From: Ramularia collo-cygni
Taxonomy: Eukaryota > Ascomycota > Dothideomycetes > Mycosphaerellales > Mycosphaerellaceae
DNA: 64,000 nt
Direction of reading: 5' to 3'
NCBI RefSeq assembly: GCF_900074925.1
Contig: NW_019716275.1
Span: 65,408 to 129,407, forward strand
The first letter of the stretch is position 1; every line of letters starts with the position of its first letter. The position numbers and the translations under genes were made by a program. Positions 1 to 11,655 of this stretch are shown here, piece by piece. The notes below the pieces were generated by a model. The model had not been told where the DNA came from, made no database searches, and worked only from the letters and a program-made list of their open reading frames with translations.

Positions 1-1346
1 TCACCAAGACATTGCTGGAGAGCAACCTTTCAACATCGGCAGATGATTCTGAAGATGGAGAAGATGGGGAAGATGAGGAAGACTCGGCGTCTGATTCTCT
101 CCTCATCATCAACCGACTCAAGATTATCATTGAGCAGGTTAGAAACGCCAAGGTGGTGTCGGGCAAGACATCTCGGGCTCTGTCTGATCTGCAGGCCAGC
201 TCCTTGACACTGAACAGCACACTCATGGATCAATTTGAGGCCGTGGAACAAGTTTCCTCCACCATTGTAGCATATGCTTGCAGGACTGGAGCGAGTCTAC
301 AGGCCATCTTCAATGAAGAGGGACGTTCCAACCCAGTCTCACCTTCCGAAGTGGCAGCAAGTCTTTCACAAGCTGCTACGAGCATCTTCTCGTTATCTGC
401 ACAAGAAGCTGGACCATATTCCTCATTGGCAGCCAAACTGCGTGACGTCGTCAATCTTCTGGCCGATCTTGCAATGCTGCCAACCGATCTAGNCAACACA
501 GTCGAGTTTGAAAGAGCACCTCAACCATGGGTTGCCCGAGCTGATGAATTGAAGCGCACCAAGATCACTTCCGTCGATACGGAAGCCGAACTTGCCCGCG
601 CACTCGAGGCCGTCCAAGAACGCGACAGTCTGGTCAAGCGCAAGGAAAAGGAACTCGAAGAGCACAGCGTCCGCATTGAAATGCTCGAGGCGCGCATGAA
701 AGACGCCAGCAAGCGCTCCGCCAAAATCGCCGAGCTCGAGCGCAGTCTACGAGAGGCCCGTGACAACGAAGCCAAGACTCAAAAGGAATTCGCCAATCTC
801 CACCATGAAGCGCAGCAAGAGATTGAACGTGCTCGGCAGGAAATGGCTCGATTGGGAGCCGAGCGCAAAGCAAGTGGAAGTGTAGGAGGAGCGGGAGGAA
901 TCGACCACGATGCCATGGGAGCCGCCACACAATCTCGCATTGAACGCGATCAACAGCGATTGAAGGGAATGAGCTCCGCTTTGAGACATGTCCATGACAC
1001 AAATCTCCGATTACAGCTCCCTGCTCCGGACGCACCTCTCCGTGTCCTTGCGAAGCAGGAATGGTTGTTTGAACCTCTGCACAACAACCATGAATCCAGC
1101 ACAAAATCTCACCGACACGCGGAATTAATGATGAATGGTAGTAAGATTATGGAGAGATTGTTGGATTTCGCGACGGGGAAACCTGTGGTTGATTTTACGA
1201 AGTTGGAGCACAAGGGGGGGAATAATCGACTTGCTTGGAGGCCTGTGAGGGAGTGTAGTCGGGTGCAAGTTGAGGGGAGGAGGGAGGAGTGGGTTGCTTG
1301 TTGGAGAGGGGTTAAAGGAGGTGGGGGATTGGGGGTTTTGGTTTGA
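1..1346 (+). CDS. ro-3: Dynactin subunit p150-Glued, C-terminal part (partial at left edge)
   Basis: This is the C-terminal part of the large dynactin subunit, which links cytoplasmic dynein to microtubules and cargo. The frame is open from the window edge, so the N-terminal CAP-Gly domain and first coiled coil lie outside. Visible in order are an acidic Glu/Asp/Ser-rich stretch (about residues 10-28), a helical region with the segment QPWVARADELK typical of the dynactin-associated domain (about 170-180), a charged coiled coil (about 186-285), and a C-terminal helical segment with KIMERLLDFATGKPVVDFTKL and NRLAWRP, as in fungal p150 proteins. One codon holds an N (492). The last 25 residues are Gly-rich and unlike the family, so a small terminal intron may be missed. 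Family assignment is by recalled motifs. Dynactin genes are single-copy housekeeping genes. Confidence 0.8.
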   Translation, partial: TKTLLESNLSTSADDSEDGEDGEDEEDSASDSLLIINRLKIIIEQVRNAKVVSGKTSRALSDLQASSLTLNSTLMDQFEAVEQVSSTIVAYACRTGASLQAIFNEEGRSNPVSPSEVAASLSQAATSIFSLSAQEAGPYSSLAAKLRDVVNLLADLAMLPTDLXNTVEFERAPQPWVARADELKRTKITSVDTEAELARALEAVQERDSLVKRKEKELEEHSVRIEMLEARMKDASKRSAKIAELERSLREARDNEAKTQKEFANLHHEAQQEIERARQEMARLGAERKASGSVGGAGGIDHDAMGAATQSRIERDQQRLKGMSSALRHVHDTNLRLQLPAPDAPLRVLAKQEWLFEPLHNNHESSTKSHRHAELMMNGSKIMERLLDFATGKPVVDFTKLEHKGGNNRLAWRPVRECSRVQVEGRREEWVACWRGVKGGGGLGVLV

Positions 1347-2159
1347 GGTAGAAGTAGTGAATGAACGAGTGTTGGTTTGTGTTTTGATGGGAGAGGATGG
1401 AGTAGATTGTTTTGTTTTCTCACGATACGATACCCCCCTCCGCTGCATGAAGATGCATAAAGATAGAGGTGGAGAAGTAAGAAGATGCGAGCAGTAAGAA
1501 GATACAAGAAGTAAGAAGAAGCAAGAAGATATAAGAAGTCAGAAGCCAAGATGTATAGATACATTCATTCATTCATTCATACATTTATTAACCATGAGAT
1601 GATGAGATGTGATCAAGATGAAATTGAATTAAACCAAGATGTAATTAAATCAAAGGAAGGTCAAATCAACGTGAGATGGAATCAAAGTGAGATGGAACTA
1701 AATCATTCCCTTGCTACTTCGTACGGGTACGGTATAGACACGGTACGGTACGATGATGCCAAAAAAGGTCAATAGACGCTCTCTCCTACCTCTTTATTGT
1801 TTCATTCATCTATTCGTTTCAATCCTCGCCGTAGAACGTAAAAAAAAGAGAGTAGTAAAGTAATAGTGACATTTCCCCCTCTGGGATTTACTAGCCCTAT
1901 CGTCCTCGTCCTCATCCTCTCCCCTCACTCCATCTCCAGAATTTTATATTACTTGATTGGGATGGATCATTTTTATAACCTCGCTTATGATAACTTCATC
2001 AATAGGTAGGTAGCAAACATCATTTTCTCCCTATCCACCTCATTCTTAATCGGCCATCGTGTCTCCCCATTTCCCATTCCTTTTTTGTCTCTGCTCCCTC
2101 CCTCTATATCCTCTTCTCTCTCCTACTTGAACCCTCCCTCTTCCCATCCTCCCCCTCCT
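1347..2159. other. Convergent intergenic region
   Basis: It lies between the 3' ends of the dynactin and ZIP4-like genes. It holds a short CATT microsatellite (about 1562-1580), A-rich then pyrimidine-rich stretches (2040-2159), and no credible coding signal. It probably contains both 3' UTRs. Confidence 0.6.
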
Positions 2160-5100
2160 CTACATCTTCCTCTCCATCCTCCCCTTCCGCCTCTCCCTCA
2201 AAACTTGCCTCTTGCCAGTCAAAACAGAATGTAAACCCCCCTCATCACAACTCCACCTCGCCAATTCCAATGCTGCTTGGATCCATTTCTCCGCTTCTTC
2301 TTCCTGTTCCTCTCCTCCTCCACCACCACAACCTTTCATCAAAGCAAAAAGATCGACGGCATGATTAAACCCCATAATCGCCAACCACTGCAATTCCGCT
2401 TCGGGATACTTTTCTCCCGAAACATCATCATAGCCCTTTTGAGCAATCTGCGCGGCTTGCTGGAGGAGATTCAACGAAAAGTCCGATGAAGATGGTTGGG
2501 AAGAAGTCTTATCATCACCATCACTGCGTTGCGGGGAAGAACGACAGAGGGTGAAAGTATATCGAATCCATCGCGCGACTTGTTGCAAAGAAGAAGAAGA
2601 AGAATTCTTCGAGCGAGATTGATAAGTGGCATTGATAGCTTTCTGAAGCAGAGACGTGATCAATCCCGAGGAAGGAGAGGAGGGATCTTTGAGGTTTTGA
2701 TGGAGGAGGATGAGGAGGTCGGCGAGGGTATTCCATTTCCCTGCTGCATCTTCCTCTGTTCCTCCCGAAGGGGAAGCATCCAGACAAGCTTGAAGAACGG
2801 GAGCGAGATCTTGGAATTGGGAGAGTTTGAGCAGACATTCGAGGTGGAATTTCAGGATTGCAAAGTGCCGGTTCGATGCCGAGGTCGCTGCTGCTGGGTC
2901 GTGGAGTTTGGGACGGAGGGATGCGTAGAGGGTTTGGAAAGTCTGGATTTGGGTCTGGGCGGAGAGGTAGTATTGCAGAGCAGCGTCTTCCTTGGGAGAA
3001 GAACGGCCGAGGACAATCAGAGCTGTGGTGCTGAGGAATGCACAGAGTAGTTTTCGATTTTCAAGCTCGGTTTGTTGTTGTACCGTGCCGTCTTTGGGNT
3101 GGTGGTAGTCCAGGAGAGTACTGCATGCGGATAGAAAGCGGACAGTATATTCCGGATCGATGGCTCCACAGAGTCGAATGCTCAGATTGTATGCGTTCTT
3201 ACTCCACCATTGGACTTCTGTGCGCCAGTTGTCGATGGAGGCTTCTCGGAAGACTTCCACGGATTTGGAGGCGGTCTCGAAGATTTGTAGAACTTCATGT
3301 GCCACTTGATTCCGCGCTTCCTCGTTCGCTGCAGTGTCGAGCTCTGCAATGAGAAGGCGGACGGTACAGCGAAGGAGACACGCTAGGTAAATGCCAGGAG
3401 GTCTTTGCCCAAGAACAGCCTGTAGTGCCATGACCGCCACATGCCGCATTGGTGATTTCTGCGCTTCAATCACGCATGCGTAGAGATGGGTGGGATCTTT
3501 AAAGGCATGTCTGGCTACATTCCGAAGACACTCTGCCGCGAGATCCTCATCTTGAGACTTCAAAGCGAGACGAAAGGCGAGGAATTGAGTGAGACTTTCC
3601 TCTCGAACATCTTTGGACATTTGGAAGAATGCTTCACGGGCAGCTGGTAAGTCCTCATTATCGAGGGCATGACGCATCAGTTTCCTGGGACTGTTAGTAG
3701 ACACTCAGATATGTGAGAGACTCAAGCCTCATCTTCCAATGCGAGCCTTGTTGAGATGACCAGCGTTGAAGAAGAGGGGATGTTGCAGGAGTTTACATGA
3801 CGACCAAGTTCCAAAATTTCCAGCAGCCTTCCAGAGTAAAGTCTGGGCTGCATGTGTCGCTTTTGCAGAGAATTGTATCTCATTCATGTTGCTGATCTCA
3901 TCAAGCAGCTGCGAGACTGCTGGAATGTCAATTCTCACCGCTTTATCTGTTGAGGGGGATGTTGCAAGCAGGATGTAGGTTATGGTGGCTTTCTCAAGCC
4001 ATGTCTCCACGGCAGTATCCTCGGTCGGGCTGCTCTGAAGTTCAGGTAAGAGACGATTGCAGATGAAGATCTTGAGAGCGGCGAGAGTAGGAGGTGCGGA
4101 GACTTCCACAGCTTGTCGCATAGTTCTCATGATGCTGTTCGAGGATTAGGAAGAGATCATGATCTCCAAATGCGAACTCGTGTACTTACGTCTTGAAACT
4201 TTCCTCAGTGAGGACCGTCATGTTTACCATCCTGAGTAGTGCCTGGTGGATCTGATCTGCATCAACATTATCGCCGGCTGCCATGACCTGAAACTTGATA
4301 ATCTCAAGGGTAACACGGTTCTGAAGACCATGCGTTTTCTCGAGTGCGTTCACCACTTTCCATGCACGACTCCGAGACGACGGTTGCCCATCGGCGAGTA
4401 ATTGTTCCACTGTAACGGATTAGCTCGATGCCGAACATTCAACACCATCCCCAGTGTTCTCACCAAGCGACACTCNGATATAGAGCTTCAGCTCTGCGGC
4501 CTCCTGCGTGGTCGCTTCATCATCACACTTCCCCAGAGCAAGGAATGCGCGCTCGGACCATTTCGTTGCGTCTTGTAGCTGCTTGTCCTTCGCCAACGAC
4601 TTTGCAATCTCATCAAACAGGTCGGCCTCCTTGATTGTCAGTTCCGTGGCATTCGTAATCTTGAGAGTGTCGTATTTGGCGAGGAAATGATCTGCCAGGT
4701 CAAGACGATTTGATTTCCAGGCATGCATCAAACGTAGGAGATAATACTCAGCAGTGAGGATCTTCAGATTGACTTCTTCCTCGGTCTCATTCACATTGAC
4801 AGGCTCTGCAATACGCAGAAGTGGTTGTGGCTCCGATGAGATGGCCACATTCCGCGCACACATCTCCAAAGCCTTGATTGACAGCTCGAGTGCGTTCCTG
4901 TTCAAGCACAATCGGCTGGTGCGAAGCGCCACTTTGAATATTCTCACCTTTCGGTCTGGATCCTTGGATCGCTGAGCTGAACTACGATGTGCTGTATCCA
5001 GCAGGAGCAATGCAAAGACTCTCACGAGCACACCTACGTGGAATTTCTTCCCTGCAATGGTCTTTGGGTCGCACGGAAAGTCGTCATCGTGTACAATCTG

Positions 5101-5388
5101 AGCGGATTGATTCCACAAATCCGTTCCCAGCGAGTCGAATGTAGAGGCCTTTTCCACCAGCAAAGGCGTGTGAGTCAGAGGAAGAGTGTGTTGGACATGT
5201 GTCTCGATGGCATGCATGAGAGCTTCTGGTATCGGAGTCTTGTCCCGGAGAATGGCAAGAGTCTTGGATGCGCATTCGAGAACATCATGGACCCGCCTTT
5301 CTGCGTGGTCTTTCCTCGGCGGCGGCATTTTTTTTTTCTTTGCTTTCTTCTCGCTTGGCCTGGCTTGGAGATGGGGTCGACCGTCCAA
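2160..5388 (-). CDS. ZIP4: ZIP4/SPO22-like meiotic TPR protein
   Basis: Members of this family are TPR-type scaffold proteins of the synapsis initiation complex that promote meiotic crossovers. Four exons are inferred: 4464-5388, 4190-4409, 3733-4134 and 2160-3684, totalling 3072 nt (1023 aa). The motif WWSKNAYNLSIRLCGAIDPE in exon 4 is the hallmark of the SPO22 family, and the rest is helical, TPR-like. Intron 4410-4463 has GTGAGA donor and TTACAG acceptor, and intron 4135-4189 has a GTAAGT donor. The third intron (3685-3732) has a CTAAC branch site and CCCAG acceptor, and its removal rejoins ARIGR to KLMRHAL in phase, but its first two bases are AT instead of GT. Without splicing the frame ends at once in TGA. 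The start could also be the internal Met at 5328, which begins MPPPRK. Ns lie at 3099 and 4476. Confidence 0.78.
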
Positions 5389-7039
5389 GCGGTCAATCCC
5401 ACGTCATGTGAATGTCGCTGGATCGGGATGAGGATGAGGGGATGAGGATGAGGATGAGATGAGATGATCATCAGGTCATGAAAATGGAAATGAAATGGTG
5501 ATGACACAATGTTGTCGCCGTATGTGGCAGGTGTGCTTCTAATTTTGCCGGCCGCTCCTGCCAAAACAGCATTGAGAGAATCACGACCGCACCTCATGGG
5601 CCTCACTCACCTCATACTTACCACATCAATACATTTCGTGCACGCGCCGTCCCTCAATCGCACTTCCCAATGCGGTCTGCAGGCAGCATGCTATACATCC
5701 GGATATAGTATGCGCAGCCAAGGAATCTGGAGGATTGCCAGCGACATGCAAGGCCATCCCTCCATCGCTGGGCAAAGATATCCAATCGCATGACCCGAGC
5801 GCGTGCAAGTAGTAGTATTGGCAACGCTGGATGAGCAAATATTGCCGACTGATGAAACACACTTGTCCAGATTGCCAAGTGCAGTGTGAACCAAGAAAAG
5901 TCATGGCCGTGACGCCGAGATAGTTCTACTTTGTAGACGTCCATCAAGAACAGCCTACCTTAGCGCAGTAGTTAAAGTATCCGCCTCCTACCTAGACAGA
6001 AAGGTCCGATATACGACACCAACAATATAAAATAATGCTGTCAAAATCAGCCTGCCTCGCATCATCTCCCGCCCTGTCGTCAGATGCGGTCCCGACAAGT
6101 GGCCAAGCCCGTGGATCGGCGTGCATTAAACCTAGTAATTGTCCGCGTTGCCGACTTGGCTGCCAACGCGAAAAGGTGCAGCGCAACTCTTGGATAGGTC
6201 TTGGTTTTGGTCTCATACGAAGGATTGATTAGGGCGCGATGACACTTTAGCCTGCCAGACTCCAATTCGGGTTCCGAAGCTCATAGTTCTACATGGTTCA
6301 TCGGCTTCCGCGCGTTCCAGCATTGGCGTTGTCGTGCGCTACAGCACAGCATGCAATTCATCTACAATGCAGTACAGTATAGTACTACAGTAAGGTACTG
6401 CCGGATTGGGTGATGGGAGTCCGTGTGCGGTAGCCAATCCGGATACATGCAATCAAAAGGTGGTATCATCAAGCCGGCAATCTGCAGGAATGCAGTACAG
6501 CAGCTTCCGACCAGACATCCAAGACTTTTGTTATACGTCCAACAATTCCGCCAAGCCAAGGACCACGTTTGCAGTGAGCATGCATGGTCGACAGTCAGCC
6601 GAAAGAGGGCGCAATCTAGATGATCTTGGAATGCAATACAATTCTCCCTTGGCACCCATCAATCATTCCCCCATCGCACGCCGCGCTCTTGACATGTCCG
6701 CCGCCATACGAGAGTAAGACCACCACCGCCGACTGTTGCGGCGCGGCGCCAGCAGCGCGGTGTCACACATTGTCTGGGCGGCACGAATAGCTTCCCACGT
6801 CGATCCCTGGTCGTGCTTGGCCTCTACCGATTATAATCCTGCCAAGTCTTGGCGATTTCTTGCTTCCAAGGGGTGATGGCGCGGCGAGGAGCGGCGGACG
6901 TGGTACTTATGAGGCCGCCTCCACCCCGTCGTCTCCGCCTTGGACGTTGTAGTAGTGCAAAGCGAAAAGAAGTGCCCTTCCATCCTCTTTCCTCTGGTGT
7001 GAATGTCTGCCCACCCATCTCTGGACATACCCTGGCATC
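5389..7039. other. Long intergenic region
   Basis: This is the upstream side of both flanking genes. It has GATGAG-type simple repeats at about 5430-5465 and a tRNA 5'-half-like stretch at 5953-5993. Short open frames here show no family resemblance, and I see no gene. Confidence 0.5.
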
Positions 7040-7885
7040 ATGAGCAGACCAGCAGCCTTGGCAGCAAGGAAGGACGGAGAGGATCTCAGCCCTAACAACA
7101 ACCCGTTTGCGACGCCGACTTTGCACCCGGCAAACTNGCCCACTCCACCCGAACCAGCTGCCATACGGAGGAATGACTCCTACAACAGCTACGACGCACG
7201 AAATCCCGATGCAGAGTACGCATCAAAATCTGCTTCGCTGTCATCGAATGGCACACGAATCTCCTCGATCTATTTGGAGAAGGGAGGACACATTGATCGA
7301 GCGAGGAAAGAGAAGCGCGTGAGCAATCGGGATCCCGAAAAGGCAGAGAATCCCTATTTGGATGATAGACGGAGGGTGATTGCGATAGAAGATGATGAAG
7401 ATGATGAAGAGGATGCCCGAACGCAACAAGAGCGAAAAGCAGTCAAGATCCTGCTCTTCCTATCAGGACCGTGTGTGTTGCTATCTTTCTTAAATTGCAC
7501 ATGGACAATCATCTCGCTCTTCGTCACCACCATGACACAGCCCGTTCGCCTCTGCGCTCGTCGCCCGACGTTCGGCCAGCAATTGGGTGGACTTCTCGGA
7601 CCCGCGTTGAATCTGCAACTCCGCAGTATCTACACGCCTCTCCCACCCCACGCAAATGAGGATTTTTCCTATCACACGGGAATGTTGGTCATGGTGCAAC
7701 TCCTCTCCCCCTTTGCGAGTATGGGAATGATGGCCGCGGCGTGGATCGTGGCAATCTTCTGGTTGCTGACCATGGTGGTGGGAGATCCCGCTGGACTCGA
7801 CAAGCGGGATGATGGAAGGGAGACGGTGTTGATTATTAGGAATTGGTGGGAAGGCTGGCTTGCCCGATGTATCAGGTTGGAGTGA
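7040..7885 (+). CDS. Unrecognised fungal membrane protein
   Basis: This is a single-exon frame of 281 codons starting MSRPAALAARKDGEDL. The first about 130 residues are polar and disordered-looking, rich in Ser, Asn, Asp and Arg, with an acidic patch IEDDEDDEEDA (about 112-122). They are followed by a hydrophobic segment (about 134-165, beginning VKILLFLSG) and a second hydrophobic region with one or two helices (about 210-245), so the protein probably spans the membrane two to three times with a long cytosolic N-terminus. One N falls in codon 33. I recognise no domain, and no function is proposed. The length of the open frame and its codon use support a real gene. The start is the first ATG of the frame. 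Confidence 0.6.
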   Translation: MSRPAALAARKDGEDLSPNNNPFATPTLHPANXPTPPEPAAIRRNDSYNSYDARNPDAEYASKSASLSSNGTRISSIYLEKGGHIDRARKEKRVSNRDPEKAENPYLDDRRRVIAIEDDEDDEEDARTQQERKAVKILLFLSGPCVLLSFLNCTWTIISLFVTTMTQPVRLCARRPTFGQQLGGLLGPALNLQLRSIYTPLPPHANEDFSYHTGMLVMVQLLSPFASMGMMAAAWIVAIFWLLTMVVGDPAGLDKRDDGRETVLIIRNWWEGWLARCIRLE

Positions 7886-10165
7886 AGTTTTTGGGAGAGG
7901 GAAAGGCTTGTGCAAAGGGAATGCATAATGTATGATGATGAGACAAGGGAATGATTCTTTTAGCGTGGAGCCGGAGGCGTTGGGATGATTGTAACCGCTC
8001 GATACCAGATTTGTGCTTGATATTTTATGGATTCTTCCGGATGGGATTACACCCGCTCGAATTTCTTGATCAACCCATCCTTATAGGTGAACATGTTCCT
8101 GCTGTGGTTGCTCCCGCTGTTGACCCTAACTTTCTGGAGTGCTACTGACTATCTGAGGTGCCACTGACTACCTGAAGTGCTATGGAGCAGAGATGACGGA
8201 GTTGCGCTCTCTACAGAGCCGTCGTTCAAGTACAGAATGGTCTTCACAGGCCGCTACATGGAAGCCGTGAATGCCGCTTAATTAGAGTATGGGTATACGT
8301 CGCTGCATCGTTCATGGAAATAATAGTGACAGCTCCAACAGTACACTCTCTTGTCGGGAAGGTAGCTTGCCAGCCTTTCTTAAGAGGTGTTTGTATTGGC
8401 AACTTGATATTATCAGCCGCGATCGGCTTCATCGAACATTTCAACGACAACATGTCCACAATCCTTAAGATACTAATGTTCCACACTCAAGGCTTCAATA
8501 GTAACGGACCAGCTCTGCACGTCGTGGCTATCGAAGCAAAACACCACTACCCCAACCCTAACCATAGACACTTGCTAGCTTTCCGAGATGTCCGAGGACT
8601 GTTTCGGACTTCGGACCAGCCGATCACCATTCTTCTGTTCATATGAGCATCAATCTTACGGCAGGGAGCTATCATGACATCAACTCACAATGCTGTTGTT
8701 CGATACTGGCCCATGGACCGGAGAAACTCTCCGCTCCGACGTGGACATGGGATCCTTGGCGTCCTTGCCGGTGCCTATGTAAATGCCGACTTACCTATTG
8801 TATATCTGTTAGGAACTAGATGAAGAAGGTAACGAAATGTATACGAATTGAACAATCTACTCAGCGTCATAACACAAAGAAGCCAGAACTCGCAGGAAAT
8901 TGGCATTTACTTCACCTTTTCTTCCTGTAGCTTTCGAGCGGATGAGGACATACNGTATAGTGTGTAACTTTGATTTCTCAGCCAGCTTTACTTCTCAAGG
9001 CCTAATTTGCTCCTCGGAGCACTGAATAGAAGTCAAGTCTAGAGCTAGCTACGAGAGGTATTTTGAAGTATAAAATATCAGAATCCAGAGCTCATCATAG
9101 CTTACTTGGCAAGACGTCGCCGTCGTCCATGGATAATATCCTCCTCTCTCGATCCAAACCCCCGTCGACTCGATCTCACCAAAGGATAGACCAGGGGAAA
9201 AACGACCAGCATCGCCAAGTGACGGGCCCCGAAGGTTGAATGAAATGGGACGCTCTAGACCCCGTGGGCTTATTACATCAGTGAGTACTATGGGTGTTAA
9301 TTTTGGGAGACTCTAGGATGGGTGAGCTCCTGGTAAAAGTATAAGTAGGGGATTCAGAACGACGGAGAATACCGCATCCTCGTGCGTCGGAGTAAGATCC
9401 TTCNCATGCCATCCCTGTGACAGCTGGTCTAGCAACGACGTCGATCTACTGGACTTGCGTGTTATGATCGAGGACCCGAGACAGATACCCTACTCTCTAG
9501 ACGACAAGGTAGGAAGATATCATTGTCGAAACACCTCAAACGAGCATGAAGATGCCGTTTTGCCCGACAAAGATTCAAGAATGAAAATCACAGATGGTGA
9601 AAGATCTATGATGACCACACTTTTTATCATCCAAAAAAAAAAGGGGGGCTTGTACTGTAGGTATGTACATGTGGCGACGCTTAAATAAAGTTGAGAGCGG
9701 ACAGCGCTCCATCAGTGGACCAAAAACATCCCGACATGGAACTAGGAAGTGTGTGTGTGATGAAAGATCTCGAGTAAGGTAGTTATGAATTCATTGTCCT
9801 CCGATGATCGAACCACTTCATCCGATAATGTACAATGTACAGGGTTTTAAAGTTGGGAGCATGGCGCGCAAGACCTTGTTTAGTGGATCGACACAGCCGC
9901 GAACAGGGACAGAGAGGAGCGTTGCCATGCATTCTTGTCTAGGGCTGCTCTAACCCATGTTACATGTACATGTACATGTACCCCAATCCATTCCATTCCA
10001 CCCGACGACGAAGACGACATGTGAGGGTCTTTAGGTTTCGCAGATACATGCATGCACGAGCAGGTCTCAGTTCATATGTAGCATTAATGGGACGATGATG
10101 TAAAAAGGAGGTGCCTTCCCAACAAACGCTCGAGAACACCTCTCTCGGGTCTCTCCCGTTAAACA
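7886..10165. other. Gene-poor region with possible decayed transposon DNA
   Basis: No convincing gene is visible in about 2.3 kb. There is an imperfect short tandem repeat near 8134-8182 (units around TGCYACTGACTAYCTGA), a stretch starting TGTTAGGAA at 8807 that could be an old LTR edge, and GTTATGATCGAGGA at 9461, which resembles a half-tRNA-iMet primer site. Ns occur at 8954 and 9404. Open frames here (for example 8314-8646) look random. Confidence 0.45.
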
Positions 10166-11088
10166 ATGGATCGCCATATAGTTCCCTATACCATTGTCTT
10201 TGGCCTGCTCTTCCTCTTTGAATTGTATGGTCAAGTCTTGCAATCAAAATTATGGAAACCATCCGCTTCCACCGCTTGGCTACGGATCATCTGGCAAGGA
10301 GCCACAGTAGTTTCTTCGGCAAGTAACAGCAACGCANGCACCAGGCAGTCAGTCATGCATTGCTAGTTTCCGTACTAACCGACAAGACACAGCTATCAAC
10401 CGCCCTTCTACTGGTCATCTCTCCTTTGCAGAATGGTCACCAATTGTATATCATGCGAATCGTCCTCACCGTCGGCCAGGTATTTGGTCAGGTAGCCAAC
10501 CTCTGCTTCGTTGCGGCGATCTGCAATCGCGTCGTTGACGACAGATATCTCGGACCTCTATTGGCTTGCCTTTTATGGGTTTCGGCAATAATTTCAATCG
10601 TCCTGGTAGCTCTACCAAAGATGTTCCTGGCAAGTACCGCTGTTGTGAGGGGGAAGGGGAAGTCAGCGGATTGATTGACTGACAGGATCTCAACAGAGTG
10701 TAGACATCTCCCGCTTCGTCCCACCCTCTCTTCAAACCTTCCTCGAGCTCAGTATCGCCGTACGATACTCCTGGCCAATCTACCGCGCCTCTACAAAATC
10801 ACTCGGCTGGCGGGTCTCGATAATCACAGGCGTGGTCTCCCACTTGATGGTCATCTTGCCCCTGTGGGTGTGGACTGGTCTTGAAGGACAAGCAACGCGC
10901 GCGATGAAAATCTGTCAGCTTCTCCAGGCATTGGCACATGGGTTTCCCGCCTCATTCTGGCCACCGACTTGGTATATGCGTCGTCGGGAGCAATGTACAG
11001 TCGAGTTTATTTGGTGTCCGGTGCTTCATTTAGTAATCCAGGCTCCTGTTCTTTCCATAGATACTCTCGATGGCTAGTGCCTCGATGA
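10166..11088 (+). CDS. Polytopic membrane protein of unknown function
   Basis: The model has four exons: 10166-10318, 10393-10644, 10697-10877 and 10928-11088, together 747 nt (248 aa). The product is very hydrophobic, with about six or seven possible transmembrane helices and few long loops. Intron 1 (10319-10392) begins GCAAGT, a GC-AG intron with a perfect downstream donor and a TACTAAC-like branch site. Intron 2 begins GTGAGG. Intron 3 (10878-10927) is inferred because switching frame there replaces a poor C-terminus with a plausible membrane segment (WVSRLILATDLVY). If intron 3 is absent the protein ends at 11077 instead. I do not recognise the family. It has the general look of the many seven-helix fungal membrane proteins of unknown role. 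Confidence 0.55.
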
Positions 11089-11655
11089 TAGTTGAGAATC
11101 ATAGTGTAATGTTTATATGACGGACCTCAAGCGACAGCAACATCCTTCTCCTGCGCCTGAAAGCCGTCCGAAGAACAGCTTTATTCCGAATCCTTTCCGT
11201 AAAGTCCCACCTTCTCTTTGACACCCACAACAATTGAAGACATCAAAGCAGCAAAAGTCGTTGATGGAAGGCGACCCGATATGCAGCGCTGTCGATATGA
11301 GAAAATCATCAACAAGAGCAGCTTCCCCGACTGCTCTCTCCATCGAATGACCAGTCACTCTGCTGGTAGCAAAGGTTCTAGCAGCTCCAGAATCGTCGAC
11401 CCTGTAGGGAGCAAGAATGTAAGCAATGTGAAGAGGACTGAGGGTATCTTGTCCCCCCCCCCCCCCCGAATGATCCTCACATCAACATCTTCGGACTGAT
11501 GTGACTCGCAATTCGCTGTACACGCGGGAAAGGAGTGCTGCATCGCAACCTTTAGGCAGTATCTCAATTCCCACCAATTGGGGGCAAAAGGGACTTGGAT
11601 TTCGATACTGATTATGGGATCTGCGGTCCCACAAGACGACAGTAACAATCAAACA
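11089..11655. other. Convergent intergenic region with poly-C run
   Basis: It lies between two converging genes. It contains an uninterrupted run of about 15 C (11453-11467). No gene is seen. Confidence 0.55.

Noticed and set aside
230..1104. Minus-strand frames opposite dynactin
   Set aside because: They are shadows of the real coding strand with no family resemblance.
8314..8646. 110-codon frame
   Set aside because: No recognisable domain, and it lies in decayed DNA.
9800..9830. Reverse B-box-like GGTTCGATCAT
   Set aside because: The T stem does not pair and no anticodon arm is found.
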